Positions 34,231-42,770 of a stretch of DNA of 64,000 nt are shown here, piece by piece. A program made the translations under genes and the position numbers. The notes under the pieces were generated by a model. That model saw only the letters and a program-made list of their open reading frames with translations. It was not told the DNA's origin and searched no databases. Source of the stretch: Gammaproteobacteria bacterium (GTDB lineage: Bacteria; Pseudomonadota; Gammaproteobacteria; SZUA-229); the NCBI GenBank assembly GCA_029881795.1, contig JAOULX010000012.1, positions 1 to 64,000 on the forward strand. Direction: 5' to 3'. Within the stretch, counting starts at the first letter, position 1; each line of letters opens with the position of its first letter.

Positions 34231-34761
34231 TTAGGATTTTGGCCTGAAGGCTTTAATCACACTCTCATTAGTTTCCAGAAATGGCCCACCAATCAGATCA
34301 ATGCAGTACGGCACGGCTGGAAAAACTGCATCAAGACATTCACGGATTGATTTTGGTTTCCCAGGCAAATTAATGATCAAGCTTCGCTGCCGTATACCGG
34401 CTGTTTGTCTCGATAGAATAGCGGTTGCTACGTATTGTAAACTCACCTGACGCATCAGCTCGCCAAAGCCTGGCAGCATTTTATCACAAACGTTTTCAGT
34501 CGCCTCTGGCACCAGATCTCTTGGAGCCGGGCCGGTTCCGCCGGTTGTCACAATTAAACAACAACCTTCAGTATCTGACATTTGCTTGAGGTTTGTTTCA
34601 ACGTTTTCCTGATCGTCTGAGATCACCCGATAAACAGGCTGCCATTTTGTCGACAGGTAATCATTCAGAGTATCAATAATGGCGGGGCCGGATATATCTT
34701 CATAGATACCAGCACTGGCTCTGTCGGACGCTGTTAATACACCAATTTTTATCACAGACAT
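34231..34761 (-). CDS. mog: Molybdopterin adenylyltransferase Mog/MoaB-type
   Basis: A 176-aa enzyme that activates molybdopterin by adenylylation before molybdenum insertion. The MoCF domain motifs are TTGGTGPAPRDLVPEAT and LPGKPKSIRECLDAVFPAVPYCIDLI, with the N-terminal IGVLTASDRASAGIYED. The sequence fits Mog rather than MoaB by length and by the GTGPAPRD loop. It supports molybdoenzymes such as the oxidoreductase encoded at the right end of the window. Apparently monocistronic. Confidence 0.9.
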   Translation of the reverse strand: MSVIKIGVLTASDRASAGIYEDISGPAIIDTLNDYLSTKWQPVYRVISDDQENVETNLKQMSDTEGCCLIVTTGGTGPAPRDLVPEATENVCDKMLPGFGELMRQVSLQYVATAILSRQTAGIRQRSLIINLPGKPKSIRECLDAVFPAVPYCIDLIGGPFLETNESVIKAFRPKS

Positions 34762-34895
34762 AAGGTACTCAACTTTAAAAAAGACAACAATTTATATGGT
34801 GAAACAGTTTATATGAACGGATGCGATACTTACTTTATGGCAAATCAACTTTACTTAAATCATTTCCAAGTATAGCCCAGCAAACATTTCTCTCA

Positions 34896-35498
34896 TCAGT
34901 CTTCCACCGGTAAATCAAATAGCGATTCAACTTTGGTAAAGTTACCAGCCATACGTCCCAGAGGGTCCAGTGATTTTAAATCAATGCGGCCCTCACTGAT
35001 CAGATCATCCTCAATATGAAAGCGCTGCATTTGTCCAATCACCAGATAATCACTGCCCAGTTTTAGCAGCTGTTCAAGCGTGCATTCCATACTGATTTTT
35101 GCTTCAGCCACACGCGGCGTTTTCAGTGTTTCAGATGATGCTGGCGTGACACCGGCGCGAGTAAATTCACAAACTTCAGGCGCGTGATTGAACGCGGTTT
35201 CATGCATCGCATTAGCCAGTGAGACCGAAACCATATTGATCACAAACTGCTGCGTTTCTCTGATATTAGTCAGGGTATCCTTAGCATAGTCTTCGCCACC
35301 TGTACGCGGACCAATAGAAATTGCCAGCATTGGTGGTTCTCGCGATGCCACTGTAAAAAAACTGAAAGGAGCAAGATTAAGTACTCCATCTTTGCTAACA
35401 GTTGAAACCCAGGCAATCGGCCGCGGCACGACCGATCCCGCAAGTAATTTATAAACCGAATGCGTATCGATTTCGGACGGATCTATAATCATATACAC
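34896..35498 (-). CDS. Flavin reductase-like FMN-binding protein
   Basis: A 200-aa protein of the flavin-reductase-like split-barrel family. Residues about 20-60 (SVVPRPIAWVSTVSKDGVLNLAPFSFFTVASREPPMLAISIG) are the FMN-binding signature. Next are DTLTNIRETQQFVINMV, with NAMHETAFNHAPEVCEFTRAG in the second half. Such proteins are NAD(P)H:flavin reductases or components of monooxygenases. No partner oxygenase is adjacent, so the role is open. Confidence 0.85.
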   Translation of the reverse strand: MYMIIDPSEIDTHSVYKLLAGSVVPRPIAWVSTVSKDGVLNLAPFSFFTVASREPPMLAISIGPRTGGEDYAKDTLTNIRETQQFVINMVSVSLANAMHETAFNHAPEVCEFTRAGVTPASSETLKTPRVAEAKISMECTLEQLLKLGSDYLVIGQMQRFHIEDDLISEGRIDLKSLDPLGRMAGNFTKVESLFDLPVED

Positions 35499-35613
35499 CT
35501 GATGAAGATTGTTGTTAAAGTTTAAAAGACTGGCTTGTGCACTGTATCTGAGCTGCAGATTTTTGACAATCAGAGATAAAAACTTTCAGCTAACTATCAG
35601 TATCCGTCAGGCT

Positions 35614-36810
35614 TCAGCTGCAGACCTTATTTCTCCCCATTTTTTTAGCTTTATAAAGCGCCTTATCAGCAGCTTTAATTACATCATGCGGTACTACCAG
35701 TTTTTCCGTGCGATTTGCAACCCCGATACTGATTGTAACTTGCACAATTTTATCACTGGATTTTCTGGCTTTACGCTGACGACGATCTTTATTACGTAAT
35801 CTAAAGTCCGACTCACCAACACAGATTCTGACAAAATCCAGATTTTCTTTTACTTCGTTACTGCTTTTTCCAGGATACACAATCGTAAATTCCTCGCCAC
35901 CATAACGAAACGCCTTACCACCGGAAACAGCCTGCCTGACCCTTGACGCCACCATTTTTAATACCTGATCACCGACGTCATGGCCATAAGTGTCATTGAA
36001 CTTTTTAAAATGATCGATATCCAGCATAGCAATTGAATAATTACCCCCAAGTTTGAGCAACTCCTCCTCCAGTGCCCGCCGTCCGGGCAGCCCGGTAAGC
36101 TGATCAATATAAGCCATGCTCCAGGTTTCCTGGATAACAGCTATCACCAGCATCAGCATTGCCGCGCTTGCAAAGACTGCCATAGCTGTATAGCGGGATT
36201 TAAAATAAAGCATCGCAATAGCTGCCAATAACGCAATCAATATTGCGCTATTTTGTGCGGTAGCCTGAACAAACCAGCGGCCGTTAAGAATCAGCAGCGC
36301 CAGTATCATCATTAATAATGCAAGCTGTGAAAACACCGAGTGTTTTAAAAATGCAAGATCTAAAAAATTCCAGCCGAGCAGCGGCCGTAAAAGCTCAGGG
36401 AAATATTTGGCCATGATCATGCAAATTAACAGCGGTAAAAATAACAAAGCGAAGCGGCTTCCACCCCACCAGGTCAGCATACCGCGCTCTTTTAACAACG
36501 AGATTATCATCATATTGAGCGGCAATAACACGGTTAAAGCCAGCCAGACAATTTTTGCTTCAACAATAGCCGCCAGTGGTAAATACCACTGCATCACCGC
36601 ATAGATGATCACCACCGCCAGTGTGCTAAAAAACAGCAGACTACGGTTAAATTTAAAACAGAGACTGAGTGTAATAACCGCGATAATAACTGGCAGAAGC
36701 TGAATCAAGGGTAACTGAGCTACTGCTAAGGCCTCAGCTTTTGGATACAGAAAAATCGCCAATCCTAACAGGACCAGAGGCAAAACAAGCGTGGATAGAT
36801 TACGTAACAC
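35614..36810 (-). CDS. Membrane-bound diguanylate cyclase
   Basis: 398 aa. The first 230 or so residues form about eight hydrophobic helices. The GGDEF domain follows, with MLDIDHFKKFNDTYGHDVGDQVLK (metal and GTP binding) and RYGGEEF as the active site, so it should make c-di-GMP. The allosteric I-site RxxD expected before the motif is absent (SGGKAFRYGGEEF), so product inhibition may be missing. It sits alone, 230 bp downstream of the kinase operon on the same strand. Confidence 0.9.
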   Translation of the reverse strand: MLRNLSTLVLPLVLLGLAIFLYPKAEALAVAQLPLIQLLPVIIAVITLSLCFKFNRSLLFFSTLAVVIIYAVMQWYLPLAAIVEAKIVWLALTVLLPLNMMIISLLKERGMLTWWGGSRFALLFLPLLICMIMAKYFPELLRPLLGWNFLDLAFLKHSVFSQLALLMMILALLILNGRWFVQATAQNSAILIALLAAIAMLYFKSRYTAMAVFASAAMLMLVIAVIQETWSMAYIDQLTGLPGRRALEEELLKLGGNYSIAMLDIDHFKKFNDTYGHDVGDQVLKMVASRVRQAVSGGKAFRYGGEEFTIVYPGKSSNEVKENLDFVRICVGESDFRLRNKDRRQRKARKSSDKIVQVTISIGVANRTEKLVVPHDVIKAADKALYKAKKMGRNKVCS

Positions 36811-37043
36811 AATAAAGCCCGGGAAATTTATGAAACAGCATCATATTACTATAATAGGGCCAAAGACAAATTTTAATCACAGAGAAATAACAGGCACACA
36901 GTTTATAATGATGCATCAGGCAATCATTTACTGGCAGAAATAACTAGCTAATGCATAGCCATCAACAGTCTTCATACAAAATTAATAGTGATATAGCGTA
37001 GCTTAATTTTTAAAGATGATACTAATAAATATTGGGTAAATAT

Positions 37044-38621
37044 CTAATCGGCCAGATCAAGTTCAATCCAGAACTCCGAGCCTACACCATACTCACTGAT
37101 CAGGCCTATTTCACCGTTCATTAACTCAATCAGTTTTTTGCTGATAACCAGACCAATACCCGCCCCTTCAATGGCAGGGTCGACATTAAGACGTTCAAAC
37201 GGTTTAAACACCTTATTTAACTGATCAGCACGTAAACCAACACCAGTGTCCTTGACGGAAATTTTAATCCGCTGATCTCGCAAATCCGCATCGATAATAA
37301 TACTGCCACCTGGTTTATTGTATTTGATAGCGTTTGAAAATATATTGAGCATGACCTGCTTTAAACGCAACGCATCGGCTTTAACAAATAGCGAAGCGAA
37401 ACTAAAATTATTATTGACAGAAATAGTCTTATATTCCGCTGTCTGGGCTATCATTCCTAGACAGTCATTTAAAACTTTACTAATATCAAGCCGCGTCATT
37501 TCAACATCTAATTTACCTGCCTCGATTCTCGCCAGATCAAGCATTTCATTAATCAGTTCCATCAAATGATGACCAGCCTTGGATATCTCATCAACACTTA
37601 CAACAATATCATCAGATAATTCTTCAGCACTCAGCTGTATCAGCTGCGAAAAACCAAGAATAGCATTCATCGGTGTGCGAAGCTCATGACTCATTCTGGA
37701 GAGGAATTCGGATTTTGCCTTACTGGCATGCTCAGCAATCAATTTTGCAGATATCAGGTCCTTGGTTCTTTCTTTTACTTTCAGCTCCAGGCTGTCATTG
37801 AGTTTTATGATTTCAAGCTCAGCATTTTTTCGGTCTGTAATATCTCTGCACTCCACGACAATTAAATCTGTAGCGCCGTCAGCATCAGGAATCGGCTTGA
37901 CTGACATATCAAAAATCATCGCGCTGTTATTGGCATCGGATATTTTAAGTTCCTGTCGCGTAAAGCCTCCTTGCTTTGCGGTATCAAGCATACTTTTGAC
38001 AGTGTTTTTTAATTCAACATCTTGTTCCCACCAGGCCGCTTCAACCAACTCAACACCAACAACATCAGAAAGCAAAAGAGACTTAAAATCAAGCGCCTGC
38101 TTATTAGCCTCCAACAGCACACCGTTTTTATCGGCCAGCAACAACCACTGAAAAGTCTGCTGAAAAACTGCCCTGAAGCGCTTATCGCTCGCATTTTTTT
38201 CTCGCAACCAGTGCTGATGCTCAGACGCACGCGAGACAGCTGAGAATATATTCTCTGTCTTTATCGGTTTATGCAGATAATCATTCGCGCCTTTTTTAAC
38301 CGCGTCAACCGCATAATCTGCCTCACGAAATGCCGTCATCATAATACAATAAATATTTTTTACGTCACTTTTAAGCCAGTCCAGCAAATCCAGACCACTA
38401 TCCTGCCCAAGCTTTATGTCAAGTAAGGCCACATCTGGCCTGAATTCCTGCGCCACGAGCTTAGCACTATTAACAGAATGTGCCGTTTTTATCTCGTAAT
38501 TTTCATCCTGCATTTCAAGTATTGCAGCCAGTGATTCCGCAATATCTTCATCATCATCAACTATCAAAACTTTTAGTGCTTCATTCTCTGGTAAAAGATA
38601 TGCTTTAGTTAAACTATTCAT
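37044..38621 (-). CDS. Receiver-PAS-histidine kinase
   Basis: A 525-aa soluble kinase. The N-terminal receiver domain (residues 15-130) has VDDDEDIAES and RPDVALLDIKLG with phospho-accepting Asp68. A PAS domain covers about 150-265. HisKA holds SRMSHELRTPMNAILGFSQL with His312, and the HATPase domain ends with GAGIGLVISKKLIELM and WIELDL. An input receiver lets it be driven by another kinase, most likely the membrane kinase encoded just upstream (61-bp gap). The operon also holds an HTH-receiver protein that could take the phosphate. Confidence 0.92.
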   Translation of the reverse strand: MNSLTKAYLLPENEALKVLIVDDDEDIAESLAAILEMQDENYEIKTAHSVNSAKLVAQEFRPDVALLDIKLGQDSGLDLLDWLKSDVKNIYCIMMTAFREADYAVDAVKKGANDYLHKPIKTENIFSAVSRASEHQHWLREKNASDKRFRAVFQQTFQWLLLADKNGVLLEANKQALDFKSLLLSDVVGVELVEAAWWEQDVELKNTVKSMLDTAKQGGFTRQELKISDANNSAMIFDMSVKPIPDADGATDLIVVECRDITDRKNAELEIIKLNDSLELKVKERTKDLISAKLIAEHASKAKSEFLSRMSHELRTPMNAILGFSQLIQLSAEELSDDIVVSVDEISKAGHHLMELINEMLDLARIEAGKLDVEMTRLDISKVLNDCLGMIAQTAEYKTISVNNNFSFASLFVKADALRLKQVMLNIFSNAIKYNKPGGSIIIDADLRDQRIKISVKDTGVGLRADQLNKVFKPFERLNVDPAIEGAGIGLVISKKLIELMNGEIGLISEYGVGSEFWIELDLAD

Positions 38622-38682
38622 AATTGTTCACCAGCTGGTAATTGCCAAAACAAGCCATCGTATTGACTTTTTGAAAAAACAA

Positions 38683-41013
38683 TCATTTCATATCACCTGT
38701 ATGTGGCAGCCACAAAGTCAGTACCGTTCCCCTGCCTTCTTTAGATTCTATGTCTATTCCACCATGATGCTGCTCCATAATTCTTTTTATGGTTGGCATA
38801 CCAAGACCAACACCAAAGCCTTTAGTTGAGAACAATGGTTCGAATATTTTTGCCTTAACCTCATCACTCATACCTGAGCCATTATCAGAAAACACCAAAT
38901 CAACCCGATTCTCTGACACAGCCGTTTTGATTGATAACAGTGAGTTTAGCTTTGCACGATTTCCATCGCTCTCATCCAGCATAGCCTGACAGGCGTTATC
39001 GAACACATTGATCACCGCCCTTCTAAAGACTTCAGTATCCATCATCACACTAATACCCTTTAAACAATATTGTGTCTCGATAGAAATTCCATCAATAATA
39101 GTTTGTTCATTGATTACCGAACTCAGCCAATCGTCAATTTCTACCGCTCTCAGCATCAGCTTATCGAGCCGTGTAAAGTCAAGCAGCTCATCGATAATAC
39201 GGTCACAGCGTTCAATATTCCTGCCTATTCGCGAGATAGCCTGCTGTAATTTTTCATCTTCAGGATCACTGAGTTTTTTCACGACATAGATCGACGGTGC
39301 CATTGCACCGAGCGGATTGCGTAATTCATGTGACACTGTTGCAGTAAGTTGTCCCAGTGTTGCCAGACGCTCATTTCTTATCAGCTCATCCTGTGCCTGT
39401 TCAAGTTCTTGAGTTCGTATCTTAACCTGCTCCTCAAGGTTATCTCTGTACTGTTTTATATCTTCCAGCGCTTTATTTTTTTCAGTTATATCGATACCCG
39501 TTGAAACAACGTATTCGACATCACCATTCTCATCGAACAACAGACTGTTTGCCCATTCTATAAGATACTCGACGCCGGTTTTGTCAACCCAGTAATTAGT
39601 ATAGAAAACGACTTCTTTGACCGGGTTATCCAGCAATGATTTAAAGGCATCTTGATAGATACGTGGCGCATCCTGCCTAGGCAACACGGTATCCCATGGA
39701 AATTTGTTTTTTATCTCATCAAAAGAATAACCACTTAATATTTCACAGGCATTATTGAAACGAACTATTTTTCCTTCTCTGTCAAGCACCAAGACAAGAG
39801 CACCAGCAGAATCCAGTACGGCATTGATAAAATTTCTTTCATCGGTCAGTGCCTGTTCGATTATTTTACGCTCTGTTACATCAAGCACCGTACCAATCAT
39901 GCGCAAAGGATTGCCGTTATCATCACGATAAACCTTACCCTGCTCTTGCACATCTCGTATCACACCGTCAGGATGAGCCACTCTGTGTTCAACAAAATAG
40001 GATTTATGTTCATTTTCAACAGCCTCGTTAACCGCATCAACAACCATTCTCTGATCCTCCGGATGCACACTATTCAAAAAAGCCTCATAGGTTGCTCCAA
40101 ATTCCTGTGGTTTCAGACCAAAAATCCTGTAAATCTCATCAGACCAGGCCAGACCGCCGCTCGTTATATCCCAGTCCCAGCTTCCTATATGGGCAATTTC
40201 CTGTGCTTTTGCGAAGGTTTCTTCACTGCGAAAAACCGTTCCCAGTAGCTCATCGACCTGTACAGCCATCGACTCTATATCACGTGACAGCAGACTCAAT
40301 TCATTTCGCCCCACAACGGGTATATGAACACGATAATGTCCTTGTGAAATCTTTTCTGTTTGCTCGCGAATCAGTGAAATACGCCTAAATACGAGTACAT
40401 TGATTAACACAGCCAGTATAATGACACTGACAATCTGGATACTGATAACACGGATTACCACACCATAAGCCTCATTAACTGACCGACTCAAATCATGAGC
40501 TACGATTAAGGTTCCTGTTTTACTCAGACTGACATCACTGGACTGATGAAACGCCGCCACAGGATATACCGCAAGAACTACGTCTTTATTAGCTGACGTC
40601 CAGACATTACCTTCAGCTCTCTCGGACGAAGACAAGACATCATCCTTCAGGTGGCTATTATCATCATTGACCAAACCGAGCGACAAAGCCGATAGGTTTT
40701 TTCCAATATGCGACAGCTTAGTAGAAGCAAAAATATTCTGATTCTGATCAGTTAACAAAGCGTAGCGTATATTTGAATTAACTCCCAACTCAGAGATTTT
40801 TACCTTAACCTGATCAAAATGACTATTACGCATTAGAAACTCAATAGAATTCTGGAGATTAACGCTTATATTTTTAAGATCCTGATGAACACTGCGCTCT
40901 ATATCATTTCTTTCAACATTAAATATATAAGTGATCAGGTACAACACCTGAATAGCAAGCAATAGACTTAACACCGCCAGAATCTGATACTTTATAGAAG
41001 ATAAAAGTTTCAT
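38683..41013 (-). CDS. Membrane PAS sensor histidine kinase
   Basis: About 776 aa. The ATG at 41013 was chosen because AAGG lies 7 bases upstream; a TTG five codons earlier would overlap the binding-protein stop. A transmembrane helix near residues 10-30, a periplasmic domain of about 150 residues and a second helix are followed by a HAMP region. Two PAS domains come next (IGSWDWDITSGGLAWSDEIYRIFGL; FNNACEILSGYSFDEIK). HisKA has ATVSHELRNPLGAM with His562. The HATPase domain carries FSDNGSGMSD and GVGLGMPTIKRIMEQHHG. Next to an orphan binding lipoprotein, it probably senses that protein's ligand. Confidence 0.92.
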   Translation of the reverse strand: MKLLSSIKYQILAVLSLLLAIQVLYLITYIFNVERNDIERSVHQDLKNISVNLQNSIEFLMRNSHFDQVKVKISELGVNSNIRYALLTDQNQNIFASTKLSHIGKNLSALSLGLVNDDNSHLKDDVLSSSERAEGNVWTSANKDVVLAVYPVAAFHQSSDVSLSKTGTLIVAHDLSRSVNEAYGVVIRVISIQIVSVIILAVLINVLVFRRISLIREQTEKISQGHYRVHIPVVGRNELSLLSRDIESMAVQVDELLGTVFRSEETFAKAQEIAHIGSWDWDITSGGLAWSDEIYRIFGLKPQEFGATYEAFLNSVHPEDQRMVVDAVNEAVENEHKSYFVEHRVAHPDGVIRDVQEQGKVYRDDNGNPLRMIGTVLDVTERKIIEQALTDERNFINAVLDSAGALVLVLDREGKIVRFNNACEILSGYSFDEIKNKFPWDTVLPRQDAPRIYQDAFKSLLDNPVKEVVFYTNYWVDKTGVEYLIEWANSLLFDENGDVEYVVSTGIDITEKNKALEDIKQYRDNLEEQVKIRTQELEQAQDELIRNERLATLGQLTATVSHELRNPLGAMAPSIYVVKKLSDPEDEKLQQAISRIGRNIERCDRIIDELLDFTRLDKLMLRAVEIDDWLSSVINEQTIIDGISIETQYCLKGISVMMDTEVFRRAVINVFDNACQAMLDESDGNRAKLNSLLSIKTAVSENRVDLVFSDNGSGMSDEVKAKIFEPLFSTKGFGVGLGMPTIKRIMEQHHGGIDIESKEGRGTVLTLWLPHTGDMK

Positions 41014-41024
41014 TTCATTACCTT

Positions 41025-42002
41025 TCAATTACGCAGAAAACTGCTGTCATACATATCAAACACACTAATATCATTTTTCAACAGTTTATTTTTTTTCATT
41101 TGGCTTGAAACACGCACTGCTATACTCGTAATTGCTGGAACACTCTCATCGTTTTCAAAGAATCTTAAATTTTCAGCTCTTTGTGGAAAAACAACCCCCT
41201 CAAAAGCCTTAACAATTCTTTGCTCTGACAACTTGAGCCTTTGATTCATTATCCTCAGGGAATCAATCTCGTTGTCCTTATAATAAGCAAGCGATTTAAA
41301 CCAGGCGTCCACCAAGTTATTTAAGTGGCCTTTATTTTTAGAAATAAGATCCTTTCTGATAATCAAAACATCAATAATTTCATTGGGTACCTCTTTGCTG
41401 CTAAAGACCTTAACAAAACCATTTTCCAACAATCTTGATTTAGCTGGCTCAAAAGTAACTACCGCATCGACCTGTTTATTAACTAAGGCTGACTCAGTTT
41501 CATTAACATTCATCGCCACCAGCCCGACATCTCCGCTTGTCATGCTGTTGATATCAAGCGCACGACTCAGCAAATAAGCACCAACCGCAGTGTTTTCATA
41601 ACCAATCTTTTTAGATTTCAATTCATCGAAACTTTTGTATTGTTTATTCGCTATTATCGCATCGCCACCATTTGATGAATCAAGAACCAAAAACACCACC
41701 GGATCAAACCCCTCCTCGGCCAGAATCAGCACCTCGTCCATCGTCAGCGCTGCCATATCGATTGTTTTATTTCTGTATGCATTCATTACCTGCGTCGCAG
41801 ACAGCAGCTCAACCAGCTTTATTTCTTGATCATTAATATATTTTTTCTCACGCGCCAGATACAAAGGCTCGTAACCGACCCAGACTGTTGTTCCCAGTTT
41901 TAACGGTGCTGTTCGTTGCTCAGTACATGATGACAGATTTATTAAAATAAAAATCACTGCCACTAGAGCTATACCACTATTTCTGTTTAGCATCCTAAGC
42001 AT
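41025..42002 (-). CDS. NitT/TauT-type periplasmic binding lipoprotein without transporter
   Basis: A 325-aa lipoprotein (LSSC lipobox, Cys26) of the NMT1/THI5/SsuA-like binding fold: LKLGTTVWVGYEPLYLAREKKYI, QVMNAYRNKTIDMAALTMDEVL, SKKIGYENTAVGAYLLSRAL, VDAVVTFEPAKSRLLENGF. Such proteins usually feed an ABC importer, but no ABC permease or ATPase gene is near. The gene overlaps the upstream HTH-receiver gene by 8 bp and is followed immediately by a membrane kinase. A sensory role is therefore inferred. Confidence 0.85.
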   Translation of the reverse strand: MLRMLNRNSGIALVAVIFILINLSSCTEQRTAPLKLGTTVWVGYEPLYLAREKKYINDQEIKLVELLSATQVMNAYRNKTIDMAALTMDEVLILAEEGFDPVVFLVLDSSNGGDAIIANKQYKSFDELKSKKIGYENTAVGAYLLSRALDINSMTSGDVGLVAMNVNETESALVNKQVDAVVTFEPAKSRLLENGFVKVFSSKEVPNEIIDVLIIRKDLISKNKGHLNNLVDAWFKSLAYYKDNEIDSLRIMNQRLKLSEQRIVKAFEGVVFPQRAENLRFFENDESVPAITSIAVRVSSQMKKNKLLKNDISVFDMYDSSFLRN

Positions 42003-42585
42003 ACTGTTTCTCTCTAATTTGCTGTTTCAGTATTTCTTCAAGCTTATTAATATCGAGCGGCTTATTAAACAATGCCACATCAGATTCCTGCAGCAACTGT
42101 ACCCTGTTATTATTCTTATCCATTGCCGTCACCACGATTAATTTATCAGGGTTTAAATCTTTATCTTTATTGATTGCGTTGATCATTTCAAAACCATCCA
42201 TATTAGGCATCATCAAGTCCGTCATAATCACATCAGGATGGTATTTACCTGCTTTGATTAGTCCTTCAAATCCATTATCCGCCGTCATTAATTTGATCGG
42301 AAAATCCATCATAGCGATCGAAAGGCAATAAGCATCTCTCACCTCTGCATCGTCTTCAACTATCAGCATTAGCAGCTCTTTTTTGTTAGTTCCACCTGAT
42401 CTATTTGCTTTCCTCTGCTCTATGATTTGTTTAACCGATTGTTCAGGGATACGGCGGTGCCCCCCCGCTGTCTTCCAGGCCACTAGCGTCCCATTCTCCA
42501 CCCACAGCTGAACCGTTCTTAACGAAACACCTAATAACACGGCTGCCGCTCGTGTCGAAAGAAATTTTTCATGATCAGATTTCAT
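41995..42585 (-). CDS. Excisionase-like HTH plus receiver domain regulator
   Basis: A 196-aa protein with an unusual order. A MerR/excisionase-type helix-turn-helix comes first (residues 8-55: LSTRAAAVLLGVSLRTVQLWVENGTLVAWKTAGGHRRIP). The receiver domain (70-190) follows, with LMLIVEDDAEVRD and HPDVIMTDLMMPNMDG, and a Lys in LFNKPLD. Classic response regulators put the receiver first. It leads an operon with a binding lipoprotein and two kinases and is the evident output. The target promoters are unknown. Confidence 0.87.
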   Translation of the reverse strand: MKSDHEKFLSTRAAAVLLGVSLRTVQLWVENGTLVAWKTAGGHRRIPEQSVKQIIEQRKANRSGGTNKKELLMLIVEDDAEVRDAYCLSIAMMDFPIKLMTADNGFEGLIKAGKYHPDVIMTDLMMPNMDGFEMINAINKDKDLNPDKLIVVTAMDKNNNRVQLLQESDVALFNKPLDINKLEEILKQQIREKQYA

Positions 42586-42706
42586 AGCGCTCTTAATTGA
42601 CTGAATTCACACAAGCAAATTATCACTTATATTAGTTTTATCATTTTTATCACTTTTTACAGGTTTTAACTGTCAATCATTTGTAAATTCACAAATACAA
42701 TCGCCT

Positions 42707-42745
42707 GAAACGCAAAACGCTCCATAAAGGAGCGTTTTGCGTTTC
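42707..42745 (-). terminator. Long perfect hairpin after the GGDEF-EAL gene
   Basis: GAAACGCAAAACGCTCC (42707-42723), loop ATAAA, and GGAGCGTTTTGCGTTTC (42729-42745): a 17-bp perfect stem. It lies 25 bp past the end of the minus-strand GGDEF-EAL gene and before the HTH-receiver operon promoter, as expected for an intrinsic terminator. The T-rich part is inside the stem (GTTTTGCGTTTC). Confidence 0.75.
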
Positions 42746-42770
42746 GATCTTTTGACATATAGGTATCGAT

